49,130 nucleotides of DNA. Source: Bacillota bacterium. Lineage in GTDB: Bacteria > Bacillota > Clostridia > Lachnospirales > Lachnospiraceae. The stretch is from the NCBI GenBank assembly GCA_023411215.1, contig JAEYOY010000080.1, forward strand, positions 1 through 49,130, read 5' to 3'. The notes beneath the pieces are model-generated. The model saw only the letters and a list, made by a program, of their open reading frames with translations. It made no database searches and was not told the origin of the DNA. This document shows positions 16,311 to 25,697 of the stretch, piece by piece (the first letter of the stretch is position 1; each line of letters starts with the position of its first letter). The translations under genes were made by a program, and so were the position numbers.

Positions 16311-17531
16311 TTAAAATCTTACACGGATTGTACTTACCACTCCGTCCAAGTATTCCTTCTTCACTTTTAATTCCTGTTCTGTCATGCTTTCTGTGATAAA
16401 GGCAAACTCACCGGTAACCCCAGGTGCCATAACCTCTTCCACCTCACCAAATAACTTCACTGCCTCTGACCGAGCAAGCTCCTTATCTCCTGCTACGCGG
16501 ATAAAGAACCGATGCTGAACTAGGTTGATATCTGTCAGCTCCAATTTCCGGCTGCTCCATAACGTCCATATATTTTTACCGATATGCTTAGCAGCATCCA
16601 CAACATCAGCTACAACAGCACTCGCTGTTGGTAGTTTTCCTGCACCGCTACCATAGAACATAACATCCCCAATTACATTACCTCTGACAAAGATACCATT
16701 AAAAACATCATTTACACTAAAAAGTGGATGATTTGCTTTAATGAAAACCGGAGCCACCATGGCATGAACCTGAGAGTCATTACCGCGGATACTGGAGGCA
16801 AACAGCTTAATTCTGGCTCCTAGAGCCTTGGCATATTTAATATCGATATCCGTAATCTTCGTGATGCCTTCTGTATAGATGTCTTCAAAATCCACCTGCA
16901 TACCAAATGCCAGGGAAGAGAGAATCGCTATCTTTCGACAAGCATCATGACCCTCTATATCTGCTGCCGGGTTGCGCTCTGCATAACCCATATTCTGCGC
17001 ATTTTGTAAAGCGGTCTCAAAATCAAGACCGTCCTCACTCATCTTAGATAAGATATAGTTTGTTGTACCATTGAGAATACCGGTAATTTCTACAATTTCA
17101 TCCGCCGTCAGGGATTGGTTTAAGGGTCTAATGATAGGAATACCACCGCCAACACTCGCTTCAAAGAGGAAATTCAGGTTACGTTCCTTTGCCATGTCCA
17201 GAAGTTCTGCTCCATGCTTGGCTACTAATTCTTTATTGGAGGTAACTACACTCTTCCCATTAAAAAGTGCTTGTTTAACGAAGGTATATGCCGGCTCGAC
17301 TCCTCCCATTACTTCCACAACAACTTTTATCTCCGGATCATCCATTATAATATTTACGTCATGAACCAGCTTCTCCATAACCGGATCCCCAGGAAATTCT
17401 CTCAGGTCCAATACGTATTTAATATTAATCTCATCTCCTGCTCTCTTCTTAATACTTTCACCATTGATTCCAAGTACCTCAACTACGCCGGAACCAATCG
17501 TGCCGTATCCTAAGACTGCAATATTTATCAT
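16311..17531 (-). CDS. hom: homoserine dehydrogenase
   Basis: The enzyme reduces aspartate semialdehyde to homoserine with NAD(P)H, the branch point to threonine and methionine. The 406-residue protein shows an N-terminal Rossmann motif, VLGYGTIGSG (residues 5-14). The catalytic domain contains SNKELVAKHG, GILNGTTNYIL and ADIEGHDACRKIAIL. A C-terminal ACT domain follows (about 330-406, FFIRVAGD), probably sensing threonine. The ATG at 17531 follows AGGAGGAG; the GTG one codon upstream is too close to the ribosome site. It is followed by the proposed homoserine kinase and lysC, so this operon makes O-phosphohomoserine. Threonine synthase is not in the window. Confidence 0.96.
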   Translation of the reverse strand: MINIAVLGYGTIGSGVVEVLGINGESIKKRAGDEINIKYVLDLREFPGDPVMEKLVHDVNIIMDDPEIKVVVEVMGGVEPAYTFVKQALFNGKSVVTSNKELVAKHGAELLDMAKERNLNFLFEASVGGGIPIIRPLNQSLTADEIVEITGILNGTTNYILSKMSEDGLDFETALQNAQNMGYAERNPAADIEGHDACRKIAILSSLAFGMQVDFEDIYTEGITKITDIDIKYAKALGARIKLFASSIRGNDSQVHAMVAPVFIKANHPLFSVNDVFNGIFVRGNVIGDVMFYGSGAGKLPTASAVVADVVDAAKHIGKNIWTLWSSRKLELTDINLVQHRFFIRVAGDKELARSEAVKLFGEVEEVMAPGVTGEFAFITESMTEQELKVKKEYLDGVVSTIRVRF

Positions 17532-17652
17532 CACTGCTCCTCCTGTTCTGTAGCAACTATCATCTCTATCAGTGAAGTCTTTATATTATGTCATTTATTC
17601 TCTCTTCCTAAGCATGTACCGAGGATTACGCAGGTACATACTCTTCACAACC

Positions 17653-17732
17653 CTGAAGAACAAGGAGCGAGCACCATTGTGCGAACTTCGCAGTTCTTCT
17701 CATGTGAATTAATATTCTATATTAATTCACAT
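17653..17732 (-). repeat. family B composite hairpin, copy 1
   Basis: Reading on the minus strand, hairpin 1 (arms 17719-17732 and 17702-17715, 14 of 14 pairs, 3-base loop) starts on the last base of the ACT-protein stop codon. Hairpin 2 follows (GAAGAAC / GTTCTTC, 17655-17699) around a GCGAAGTTCGCAC core. Two more copies occur at 39519-39592 and 40474-40551. Confidence 0.75.
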
Positions 17733-18172
17733 TATTCTCTGGAAACCAGCTTAACATAGTGAATACCATCCATCGCCTCGATTGATTCCATCATTTGTGA
17801 GGTACTGTCAGTTTGCGGTAATATCTCAATACTCAGAGTCAATAAGGCTATTCCGTTTACCGGAATACTTTGATGAATTGTTAAGATATTTGCTTCACAT
17901 TTTGCTACCTGGTTAAGAACCTTGGAAAGCAACCCCGGCATATCATCCATCTGAAGCATGAAGGTGATTGTCTTTCCTCTTGTATTTTCATAAAACGGAA
18001 ATATGTCATCGCGATATTTATAAAAGGAACTTCTACTGATTTCTACTGCATCGGTAGCCTCCTGAACCGTCATAACCCGCTCAGAATCAAGAAGTCTTTT
18101 TGCTTCTACTACCTTTAAAAGTACCTCTGGTACAGCTTTCTTTTTTACAATAAAATACTGATCTTCTTTCAT
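17732..18172 (-). CDS. ACT domain protein, PheB/UPF0735 family
   Basis: The 146-residue protein has an N-terminal helix-turn-helix-like part (about residues 30-55, VQEATDAVEISRSSFYKY) and a C-terminal ACT domain (about 68-140, FMLQMDDMPGLLSKVLNQVA). This is the layout of the PheB/UPF0735 family found beside hom in many Firmicutes. The ACT domain would bind an amino acid, and a regulatory role in the aspartate family is inferred. The ATG at 18172 follows GGAGG. It is the first gene of the ACT-hom-apgM-lysC unit, although 200 bases with a family B hairpin separate it from hom. Confidence 0.9.
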   Translation of the reverse strand: MKEDQYFIVKKKAVPEVLLKVVEAKRLLDSERVMTVQEATDAVEISRSSFYKYRDDIFPFYENTRGKTITFMLQMDDMPGLLSKVLNQVAKCEANILTIHQSIPVNGIALLTLSIEILPQTDSTSQMMESIEAMDGIHYVKLVSRE

Positions 18173-18267
18173 GTGTTTAACACCTCCTGATATTTTTCAG
18201 GGTAGCATATGTACAGGACTTAAGTGTTTGTATTTATTACAAATACAATTGTCTTTCCAAGAAAGAT

Positions 18268-18296
18268 ATACTACCATATATTTATTCATAATGCAA
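18268..18296 (-). promoter_or_regulatory. candidate promoter of the threonine operon
   Basis: On the minus strand TTGCAT (18291-18296), 17 bases and TAGTAT (18268-18273) are present, with a TGG before the -10. The leader is about 85 bases and shows no T-box or other known riboswitch. Confidence 0.4.
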
Positions 18297-18432
18297 TAGC
18301 ATTTTACCATCTTCAACGCAAAAAATAAAGGTTTGTAACTTATGCTTGAAAGAGACGGGATAATTATTAATGTTTTTGTATAAAAATTAATTATAATAAT
18401 TTTAAGTTATTAATTGTAACCGGTAGAAGGAA

Positions 18433-18469
18433 TCAAAAAAGGTTATCTACCTTTCGATAGTTAACCTTA
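18433..18469 (-). terminator. terminator after the amino-acid ABC transporter
   Basis: On the minus strand AAGGTTAACTA pairs with TAGATAACCTT and is followed by TTTTGATT. It lies 15 bases after the ATPase stop. The remaining spacer to 18172 holds only the candidate operon promoter. Confidence 0.8.
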
Positions 18470-18484
18470 ATTATATCTTTAATA

Positions 18485-19207
18485 TTATAAGATTTTTGAT
18501 AAAAACTCCTGTAATCTTGGATGGGTCGGATTCTCAAAGAATTTATCGGGAGTGTTCTGTTCCACAATCTTTCCTTCATCCATGAAGAGGATACGGGTAG
18601 CTACCTTCTTGGCGAAACGCATCTCATGTGTAACAACAACCATAGTCATTCCTTCATCCGCCAGCTGTGCCATCAGATCAAGAACCTCACCAACCATCTC
18701 AGGATCAAGCGCAGATGTCGGTTCATCAAATAGCATTACATCCGGATTCATTGCCAGAGCACGTACGATTGCTATTCGTTGCTTCTGTCCACCGGATAAT
18801 TGATTCGGATAAGCTTTTGCCTTCTCTGTCAGTCCGATGCGCTGTAGTAACTCATATGCTTTGCTTTCTGCCTGCTCCTTTGTCATCAGTCGATGCTGGA
18901 CCGGAGCCAGTGTTATATTCTCTAGTACGGAAAGATGAGGAAAGAGATTAAATTGCTGAAACACCATACCCATCTTGCAACGCATCTTGTTAATGTCCGC
19001 CTTCTTATCGGTTATGTTAATTCCTTCAAACCAGATCTCGCCTGCACTAGGAACTTCAAGTAGGTTTAAGCAGCGTAAAAAGGTTGATTTTCCGGAACCG
19101 GAGGGCCCTATCACTACTACCTTTTCACCCTTTTGAATTGTTTCATTGATGCCTTTTAGAACCTGTTGTTCACCAAAGGCTTTCTGTAAATTTTTAGTGA
19201 CGATCAC
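18485..19207 (-). CDS. polar amino-acid ABC transporter, ATP-binding protein
   Basis: This is the cytoplasmic ATPase of a GlnQ/HisP-type importer. It shows Walker A (GPSGSGKST), the Q loop (MVFQQFNLFPHLSV), the signature LSGGQKQRIAIVRAL, Walker B (VMLFDEPTSALDPE) and the switch histidine in VTHEMRF. From the GTG at 19207 it has 240 residues, the normal length for the family. An in-frame start exists at 19234, but the family N terminus begins at IVTKNLQKAFG. It overlaps the permease gene by 14 bases, which suggests translational coupling. A terminator follows directly. Confidence 0.94.
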   Translation of the reverse strand: MIVTKNLQKAFGEQQVLKGINETIQKGEKVVVIGPSGSGKSTFLRCLNLLEVPSAGEIWFEGINITDKKADINKMRCKMGMVFQQFNLFPHLSVLENITLAPVQHRLMTKEQAESKAYELLQRIGLTEKAKAYPNQLSGGQKQRIAIVRALAMNPDVMLFDEPTSALDPEMVGEVLDLMAQLADEGMTMVVVTHEMRFAKKVATRILFMDEGKIVEQNTPDKFFENPTHPRLQEFLSKIL

Positions 19208-19886
19208 CCTTAGCCAACCCCCTTTCAAAGACATTAAGCAGCTTAGTTAACCCCATTACAAGTACGAGGTAGCATGCTGCTGCGATAATCAAAGGCGGCA
19301 GAATATCCCATGTTCTGGAACCCACATATTGAGCCGCTTTTGTTAAATCCGTTACTGCAATTACACCTGCAACAGAGGTTTCCTTAATTAGTACGATAAA
19401 CTCATTGCCAAGTGCAGGTAGAATATTGCGTATTGCCTGAGGCAATATAATCAGCTTCATCGTCTGAAGATAATTAAGTCCCAAGGATCTGCCCGCTTCC
19501 ATCTGGCCACGGTCGATGGATTCAATACCAGCACGAATAATCTCGGCAACATAAGCACCAGAATTAATACCGAAACACACTGCACCGACCACCAGCTCGT
19601 TCGTATTACGAGATGTAAAGATCAAATTATAGATAATCAATAGCTGAACCATCAAAGGTGTTCCGCGAATGATATTGATATATACATTACAAATTGCTAC
19701 CAACCATCTCATCTTAGAATTCATGGCAGTAACCTTAACAATTGCTACCAGCACACCGATGGCACTACCTAATAGGATTGCAAAGAAGGATATCAATAAT
19801 GTAATCTTCAAGCCATCCAGGTATGCCAGATATCGCTGATCCGGAATTATCGCATTATAAAAGTGCTCGCTCAAACTCTCTAACAA
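19194..19886 (-). CDS. polar amino-acid ABC transporter, permease
   Basis: The 230-residue membrane protein belongs to the HisM/GlnP permease family. It has about five hydrophobic segments, starting with LKITLLISFFAILLGSAIGVLVAI. It carries the family signature IIRGTPLMVQLLIIYN and the EAA loop that contacts the ATPase (EAGRSLGLNYLQTMKLIILPQAIRNILP, in part). The start is a TTG (19884-19886) behind GGAGG at 7 bases. A single permease gene suggests a homodimer. It lies between the binding protein and the ATPase genes. Confidence 0.94.
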   Translation of the reverse strand: MLESLSEHFYNAIIPDQRYLAYLDGLKITLLISFFAILLGSAIGVLVAIVKVTAMNSKMRWLVAICNVYINIIRGTPLMVQLLIIYNLIFTSRNTNELVVGAVCFGINSGAYVAEIIRAGIESIDRGQMEAGRSLGLNYLQTMKLIILPQAIRNILPALGNEFIVLIKETSVAGVIAVTDLTKAAQYVGSRTWDILPPLIIAAACYLVLVMGLTKLLNVFERGLAKGDRH

Positions 19887-20056
19887 TTTCCTACCTCCTA
19901 ATAAAACATTTATTGTAACTACTCAATACCATTACCCAGTGCAAAATATGTTATGACATACTCATTCGTCCTTTTGCACATTTTGTGTGCATAGGTATCG
20001 TAAGATGCCCTGTCACTGTGAAGGTACTGAACAGTTACCATTTATATATATAAACA

Positions 20057-20090
20057 AAGACAGAGGCTGTTGATATTGATAACAGCCCCC
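20057..20090 (-). terminator. hairpin after the binding-protein gene
   Basis: GGCTGTT (20065-20071) pairs with AACAGCC (20081-20087). On the minus strand it is followed by TCTGTCTTTGTTT. It lies 30 bases after the binding-protein stop and before the permease, so it may act as an intra-operon attenuator that keeps binding-protein mRNA in excess. Confidence 0.55.
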
Positions 20091-20120
20091 GGTTACTTAG
20101 TGAGAATTCGACACGAACTA

Positions 20121-20861
20121 CTATTTTGTATGATTAGCCGTAAATTCTTCAATCTTACCATTATCCTTTAAATCCTGAATTACCTTATTGATGTCCTCCA
20201 GTAACTCTGCATTACCCTTCTTTACAGCAATCGCATATTTATCCTGGAATAATGCTCCGTCAAGGATAGCCAGTTCCGGATTAGCTGCTACTAATTCTTG
20301 CGCTGGGTACTGGTCCATAACGATGCCATCAATTTTGCTGTTCTTAAGATCCTCGGCTGCCTGAGCAAACTTAGTATAGCGCTTTACTTCCTTTGCTGCG
20401 AGACCGGAAACATAAAAATCAGCGATATTTCCCTGTTGAACACCAACTACCTTATCCGTTAGATCATCATCCGATACCGCGCTGATCGCAGGTGTAGCCT
20501 TATTAACTACTACCACCTCGGTTGAATCAACATAATCAATAGAGAAATCCATAACTTTTTTACGATCTTCATCCACAGATACACCGGCAGCTACGAAATC
20601 AACGGTTCCATTCTGAACTGCAAGAAGGGCACCATCGAAATCCATATTTCTGATTTCAAGCTTTTTTCCCATTGCATCGGCTATTGCCTGAGCAATATCC
20701 ATATCAATACCAACTACCTCATTACCCTCCATATATTCATAAGGAGCAAATCCGGCTTCGGTTCCTACAATCAAGGTATCATTTTCCTTTTTACCACAGC
20801 CGGCAAACAAAGTAACAGTTAGTGCCGTGATAGCAATCATACTAACAATTCTCTTCTTCAT
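20121..20861 (-). CDS. amino-acid ABC transporter, substrate-binding lipoprotein
   Basis: The 246-residue protein is the extracellular binding component of the importer. It has a signal peptide ending in the lipobox LFAGC, with the lipidated Cys at residue 22. The mature part is a family 3 solute-binding protein (TEAGFAPYEYMEGNEVVGIDMDIAQAIA, in part, then DFDGALLAVQNGTVDFVAAG). The conserved aspartate and arginine-like positions suggest a polar or cationic amino acid, but the ligand cannot be fixed by eye. The ATG follows AAAGGGCGA. It lies 42 bases behind cheW. Confidence 0.93.
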   Translation of the reverse strand: MKKRIVSMIAITALTVTLFAGCGKKENDTLIVGTEAGFAPYEYMEGNEVVGIDMDIAQAIADAMGKKLEIRNMDFDGALLAVQNGTVDFVAAGVSVDEDRKKVMDFSIDYVDSTEVVVVNKATPAISAVSDDDLTDKVVGVQQGNIADFYVSGLAAKEVKRYTKFAQAAEDLKNSKIDGIVMDQYPAQELVAANPELAILDGALFQDKYAIAVKKGNAELLEDINKVIQDLKDNGKIEEFTANHTK

Positions 20862-20903
20862 AACTTATCGCCCTTTCTTTTAAATCATAAAAGTAATATC
20901 ATA

Positions 20904-21356
20904 TTACTTAATGACTGCCTTAATCATTTTTTGTTCATCCTCAGATAGAATACCATCCTGATTCAGAATGACAATTAATCGGTCATCAATATTTGCTACT
21001 AGCTTCATATATGAAGTATCCTTACTCTTTACTATGGAAGGCACATCAAAAATCTGTTCGTCATCAAACGGAACAATCTCAGACATTTTATCTACCTCAT
21101 AAGCGATTTGAATGCCATTTGAGGTTGTAATAATAAATCTGGTATCATCATTTGGTTCTATATCCACTAAACCGAATTTTCTGCGAAGGCTGTAAACCGG
21201 TATCATCTCACCTCTAAGCTTAATAATACCTTTTAGGTTATTCGAAAAGCTTGCTACCGCTTCGATATTCATGAACTTCTCGATAATATTGACCTCCATG
21301 ATATCCAATCCGTACTCTCTGTCTCCAAGCATGAAAACCGCCTGCTTTGTTTGCAT
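20904..21356 (-). CDS. cheW: chemotaxis coupling protein CheW
   Basis: CheW bridges methyl-accepting receptors and the CheA kinase. The 150-residue single-domain protein shows the family pattern FMLGDREYGLDIMEVNIIEKF at the N terminus (in part), the LKGIIKLRGEMIPVYSLRRKFG core, and a TSNGIQIAYEVDKMSEIV strand. The length is typical. The ATG follows AAGGAGG. It starts 14 bases after prfB and lies far from any other che gene in the window, so it is an orphan CheW. CheV-like or purely regulatory roles are possible. Confidence 0.92.
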   Translation of the reverse strand: MQTKQAVFMLGDREYGLDIMEVNIIEKFMNIEAVASFSNNLKGIIKLRGEMIPVYSLRRKFGLVDIEPNDDTRFIITTSNGIQIAYEVDKMSEIVPFDDEQIFDVPSIVKSKDTSYMKLVANIDDRLIVILNQDGILSEDEQKMIKAVIK

Positions 21357-21370
21357 TGGTACCCCTCCTT

Positions 21371-22496
21371 TTAGGATTCTTTGCTAGTGTTATTTTGTGC
21401 ATTCCATTTTAAATATGCGTTTATAAATGGATCCAGATTACCATCCAATACATTGATGGCATTTCCTACTTCCTCATTCGTACGATGATCCTTCACCAAG
21501 GTATAAGGCTGCATAACATAGGATCGAATTTGATTGCCCCAAGCGATGTCCTTCACTTCACCACGGATACCGGATATCTTCTCAAGATTCTCCTGCTGTC
21601 TCAGAAGATATAGCTTCGCCTTCAACATCTTCATCGCTTTATCCTTGTTCTGCAACTGGGAACGTTCATTCTGACATTGCACCACAATATTCGTTGGCAG
21701 ATGGGTAATACGAATGGCAGAGGAGGTTTTATTGACATGCTGACCACCGGCTCCACTGGACCTATAGGTATCAATTCTCAAATCCTCTTCATTAATCTCT
21801 ATTCCCATATCCTCTTCAATATCCGGCATTACATCACAGGATACAAATGAGGTCTGTCGCTTACCCGCAGCATTGAAGGGCGAAATACGTACTAATCTGT
21901 GTACACCTCGTTCGGATTTTAAGTAACCATAAGCATTCTCACCGCTAATCTCAAGCGTTACTGATTTTAGACCTGCTTCCTCTCCCTCAAGAAAATCAAT
22001 CATTTCTGAAGAAAATCCTTTTTTATCAGCCCATCTCTGGTACATACGGCATAGCATACTTGCCCAATCACAACTCTCTGTTCCTCCGGCACCCGCATGT
22101 AAGGTAATAATTGCATTATACTTATCGTAGTCACCGGACAAAAGAGTCCGAAGTTTTAACTCCTCCAGATCCTTAATAAAAATGTTTAAGGCCTCTTCTA
22201 TCTCAGGAAGCAGACTGGCATCATTCTCTTCATAGCCCATTTGTATCAAGGTCTGAACATCCTCAAAATCCCTCTTCAAATGATTATATTCATCGATGGT
22301 ATCCTTGAGATTCTTCAATTCCTTCATATAGCCCTGCGCTTTGTCGTTATTATCCCAAAACCCAGGTTCTTCCATGGTTTGTTCAATTTCTCTGACTCTT
22401 AGACTCTTATTAGCCAGGTCAAAGTGAATCCCCCACTTCAATCAATGGCTTATCGTAAGTACTTAATGTATATTTATACTGATCTAACTCAACCAC
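21371..22496 (-). CDS. prfB: peptide chain release factor 2 (programmed +1 frameshift)
   Basis: RF2 ends translation at UGA and UAA. The gene is split between two frames. Frame 0 begins at a GTG (22494-22496) after AGAGGTG and encodes MVELDQYKY...DSL, then meets an in-frame TGA at 22419-22421. The +1 frame continues with DLANKSLRV and the rest of RF2. The joined product has about 374 residues, the usual length. It shows the stop-recognition SPF motif (RISPFNAAGK) and the catalytic GGQ (SGAGGQHVNKT). It lies downstream of secA, with a 437-base spacer rich in palindromes, and is probably co-transcribed with cheW. Confidence 0.95.
22419..22434 (-). promoter_or_regulatory. prfB programmed frameshift site
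   Basis: On the minus strand the sequence GTGGGGGATTCACTTTGAC holds the slippery CTT, the in-frame stop TGA and the following C. A G-rich Shine-Dalgarno-like GGGGG lies just upstream. Low RF2 lets the ribosome slip +1 on CTTT and make RF2, which is the known autoregulation. Confidence 0.93.
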
Positions 22497-22667
22497 TAAA
22501 TCACCTCTTTAATGTATTATATATTACTATTTATAAAATCTCAACATATTTTGCATATAAATGCAACATTTCTTCATTTGCTACAAATCAAATAAAAAAA
22601 ATAGTTAAATCATGATAAAATTCACAATAACAATAGCGGCGCGACTTTTTAATTGACATGAACTGGA

Positions 22668-22835
22668 AGAAGCACGTTATGCAAGCTTCTGCAATACCTG
22701 TTTGCCAGGTATTAATTGCATATACGCGTTCGCATTGCTCACTTTGCCTATATGCAATCAATAGAACGTATGCTTCGCTAGCTGTCTATTGTCACGAATT
22801 TGAATACAAGTGAATTAGCGAGCTAATTCACTTGT
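22668..22835. repeat. chain of five palindromes, including family A copy 5
   Basis: Five inverted repeats follow each other. The arms are 22668-22673/22685-22690, 22693-22699/22707-22713, 22715-22724/22749-22758 (10 of 10), 22759-22765/22785-22791 (the family A stem CAATAGA / TCTATTG), and 22806-22819/22822-22835 (14 of 14 with a 2-base loop). The last resembles hairpin 1 of family B. No gene lies in the 22497-22933 spacer. Confidence 0.7.
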
Positions 22836-22885
22836 CCGATATATCCATGAGGCAGTTCAGATACTTATGTGTTAGTATAAGCAAA

Positions 22886-22923
22886 GAATAACAATATACT
22901 AATTGTAAAGCCTCTCGTTATTC
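22886..22923 (-). terminator. candidate terminator after secA
   Basis: GAATAAC and GTTATTC pair over 7 bases around a 24-base loop that can itself pair in part. It lies 11 bases past the secA stop. On the minus strand it is followed by TTTGCTTAT, so it is only a moderate terminator. Confidence 0.45.
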
Positions 22924-22933
22924 AATTAATTCT

Positions 22934-25507
22934 TTAAGCATTTCTACCGCAGCAGTGTTTGTATTTTCTTCCGCTTCCACAAGGGCAGGGCTCATTCGGC
23001 TGAACCTTCTTGGCAGAACGCTTCACCGGTGCATTTGCTACACTGTCATCGCGGTTCGTACCGGTTACCTTCGCAACCTGCTCTCTCTCTACCTTCTGTT
23101 CAATACGAACATGCAGCAGTGCCTTGATGGTATCCTCACGAATGGCAGAAGTCATGGCATCAAACATCTCAAAACCTTGGAACTTATATTCTACGATCGG
23201 TTGACGCTGGCCATATGCCTGTAATCCAATACCCTGACGCAACTGGTCCATATCATCAATATGATCCATCCATTTACGATCGATAACCTTTAGTAGGATA
23301 ACTCGCTCGATTTCTCTGATTTGCTCTGTCTCAGGGAATTCTGCTTCTTTCGCTTCATACAGTTTGACTGCCTCTTCCTTAAGCTGTTGTAAAAGATCGT
23401 TCTTCTGCATACCTGCGAGCTGCTTGTGGTCAAATTCAATTCTTGGTAATGGAATAATAGGAAGAAGAAGATTGTTCAGTTCTTCAAGATCCCAATCCTC
23501 CGGAGACTGGTCATCGCTGATCGTAGTGCTTACACAGCCTTCAACTGTATCTGTAATCATGCGATAAATAGTATCTCGCATGCTCTCGCCATCTAAAACT
23601 CTACGTCTTTCCTCGTAAATAATTTCCCTCTGTTCGTTATTAACCTGATCATATTCCAACAGATTCTTTCTGATACCAAAGTTATTACCCTCGATTCTCT
23701 GTTGTGCCTTCTCAATGGCATTGGTCAGCATCTTATGCTCAATCTGCTCCCCTTCCTGTAGGCCAAGAGAATTGAAGATACCCATTAGTCTCTCAGAACC
23801 GAAGAGTCGCATAAGGTCGTCCTCTAATGAGATAAAGAATCGAGACTCACCCGGATCGCCTTGTCGACCTGCACGACCACGCAGCTGATTATCGATACGT
23901 CTTGCTTCATGACGCTCCGTACCGATGATCTTTAAGCCTCCTACCTCAACAACGCCTTCGCCAAGCTTAATATCGGTACCACGGCCTGCCATATTAGTGG
24001 CTATCGTTACAGCGCCGAGTTGTCCGGCATCCGCAACAATTTCTGCTTCTAGCTCATGAAATTTAGCATTCAACACCTTATGCGGTACGTTATGCTTCTT
24101 AAGCATCGCACTGATTTCCTCTGATGATTCAATCGTTATCGTACCTACTAATACCGGCTGCCCTTTTTTATTCGCAGCAATAATTTCATTTATTATTGCA
24201 TGCATCTTCTCTTTTCTAGTCTTATATACCGCATCCTGTAAATCAACACGGGCAATCGGAACGTTGGTAGGGACCTCGATAACGTCCATACCGTAGATCT
24301 CGCGGAATTCCTTCTCTTCTGTCAGTGCCGTACCGGTCATACCACATTTCTTATTATATTTATTAAAGAAGTTCTGGAATGTAATCGTCGCGAGAGTCTT
24401 ACTCTCTCTCTTAACTTTAACATTTTCCTTTGCTTCAATTGCCTGATGTAAACCATCACTATAACGTCTACCCGGCATAATACGCCCGGTAAACTCATCT
24501 ACAATAAGAACCTCATCATCCTTAACAACATAATCCTTGTCACGGAACATTAAATTATGTGCTCTGAGCGCAAGAATAATATTATGTTGAATCTCAAGGT
24601 TCTCAGGATCCGCCAAATTCTCCAAACTGAAAAAGCGTTCCACCTTCTTAACACCATCCTCGGTTAGGTGAACATTTTTCTCTTTTTCATTTACAATGAA
24701 ATCGCCTGTCTCTTCGATATCTTCTTTCATGATGGCCGCCATCTTGGTGAGCTCGGCACTTGCAGTTCCCTTCTTCAATTGTCTTGCAAGAATATCACAT
24801 ACACGGTAAAGCTCGGTTGATTTCCCACTCTGACCAGAGATGATGAGCGGTGTCCTTGATTCATCAATCAGGATAGAGTCAACCTCATCGATAATCGCAA
24901 AATTAAGCTCACGCTGGACCAACTGTTCTTTGTAGATAACCATGTTATCTCTCAGATAATCAAAGCCCAATTCATTATTCGTTGCGTAGGTAATATCACA
25001 GGCGTACGCTTCGCGACGCTCCTCCTTCTCGAGGCTGTTCAGAATAACACCAACCTTAAGACCAAGAAATTCATGAATACGACCCATCCACTCTGAGTCA
25101 CGCTTAGCCAGGTAATCATTAACGGTTACTACATGAACCCCTTTGCCCTCTAAAGCATTAAGATAGGACGGGAGTGTAGCCACAAGAGTCTTACCTTCAC
25201 CGGTACGCATCTCCGTAATACGTCCCTGATGTAGAATAACACCGCCAATCAGCTGAACGCGGAAATGCCTTAATCCGATCACTCTCTTGGAAGCCTCTCT
25301 AACCGTTGCATATGCTTCCACTAATATATCATCCAGGGTCTCCCCATTCTTTAGTCTATTCTTAAATTCTGTCGTTTTCGCTTTTAATTCTTCATCAGTG
25401 AGCTTTACGTATTCTGGTTCCAAAGCTTCTATCTTATCTACGATTGGTAATACACGTTTTACTTCTCTCTCGCTGTGAGTACCAAATACCTTTTCTATTA
25501 ATCCCAT
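22934..25507 (-). CDS. secA: preprotein translocase ATPase SecA
   Basis: SecA is the motor that pushes secretory proteins through SecYEG. From the ATG at 25507 it has 857 residues. It shows the start MGLIEKVFGTHSER, Walker A (MRTGEGKTLVATLP), the DEVDS Walker B box (DEVDSILIDESRTPLI), the TNMAGRGTDIKLG helicase motif, and the C-terminal SecB/zinc-binding tail CPCGSGRKYKHCC. The frame extends upstream to 25570, but that stretch is not conserved. It follows hpf, the standard order in Firmicutes. Confidence 0.97.
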   Translation of the reverse strand: MGLIEKVFGTHSEREVKRVLPIVDKIEALEPEYVKLTDEELKAKTTEFKNRLKNGETLDDILVEAYATVREASKRVIGLRHFRVQLIGGVILHQGRITEMRTGEGKTLVATLPSYLNALEGKGVHVVTVNDYLAKRDSEWMGRIHEFLGLKVGVILNSLEKEERREAYACDITYATNNELGFDYLRDNMVIYKEQLVQRELNFAIIDEVDSILIDESRTPLIISGQSGKSTELYRVCDILARQLKKGTASAELTKMAAIMKEDIEETGDFIVNEKEKNVHLTEDGVKKVERFFSLENLADPENLEIQHNIILALRAHNLMFRDKDYVVKDDEVLIVDEFTGRIMPGRRYSDGLHQAIEAKENVKVKRESKTLATITFQNFFNKYNKKCGMTGTALTEEKEFREIYGMDVIEVPTNVPIARVDLQDAVYKTRKEKMHAIINEIIAANKKGQPVLVGTITIESSEEISAMLKKHNVPHKVLNAKFHELEAEIVADAGQLGAVTIATNMAGRGTDIKLGEGVVEVGGLKIIGTERHEARRIDNQLRGRAGRQGDPGESRFFISLEDDLMRLFGSERLMGIFNSLGLQEGEQIEHKMLTNAIEKAQQRIEGNNFGIRKNLLEYDQVNNEQREIIYEERRRVLDGESMRDTIYRMITDTVEGCVSTTISDDQSPEDWDLEELNNLLLPIIPLPRIEFDHKQLAGMQKNDLLQQLKEEAVKLYEAKEAEFPETEQIREIERVILLKVIDRKWMDHIDDMDQLRQGIGLQAYGQRQPIVEYKFQGFEMFDAMTSAIREDTIKALLHVRIEQKVEREQVAKVTGTNRDDSVANAPVKRSAKKVQPNEPCPCGSGRKYKHCCGRNA

Positions 25508-25697
25508 TCCTTGTTCACTCCTGTACTGTCCAAATTTGATCCAAAAATCGTTCAAATAGTATTGTAACATTTACCTTGATACTATTCAACTTAATTTTAG
25601 TTAATCCCCATAAATTGCTATATTGGAACTGTTCAGACTTCAGATGGTAATATAGCAAAATGAGTTTGATAAATGTATCCTTACATTATGTATAGCA

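Noticed and set aside
18173..18484. T-box or amino-acid riboswitch before the threonine operon
   Set aside because: No T-box sequence, specifier loop or antiterminator was found; only a possible promoter and the terminator of the ABC genes are visible.
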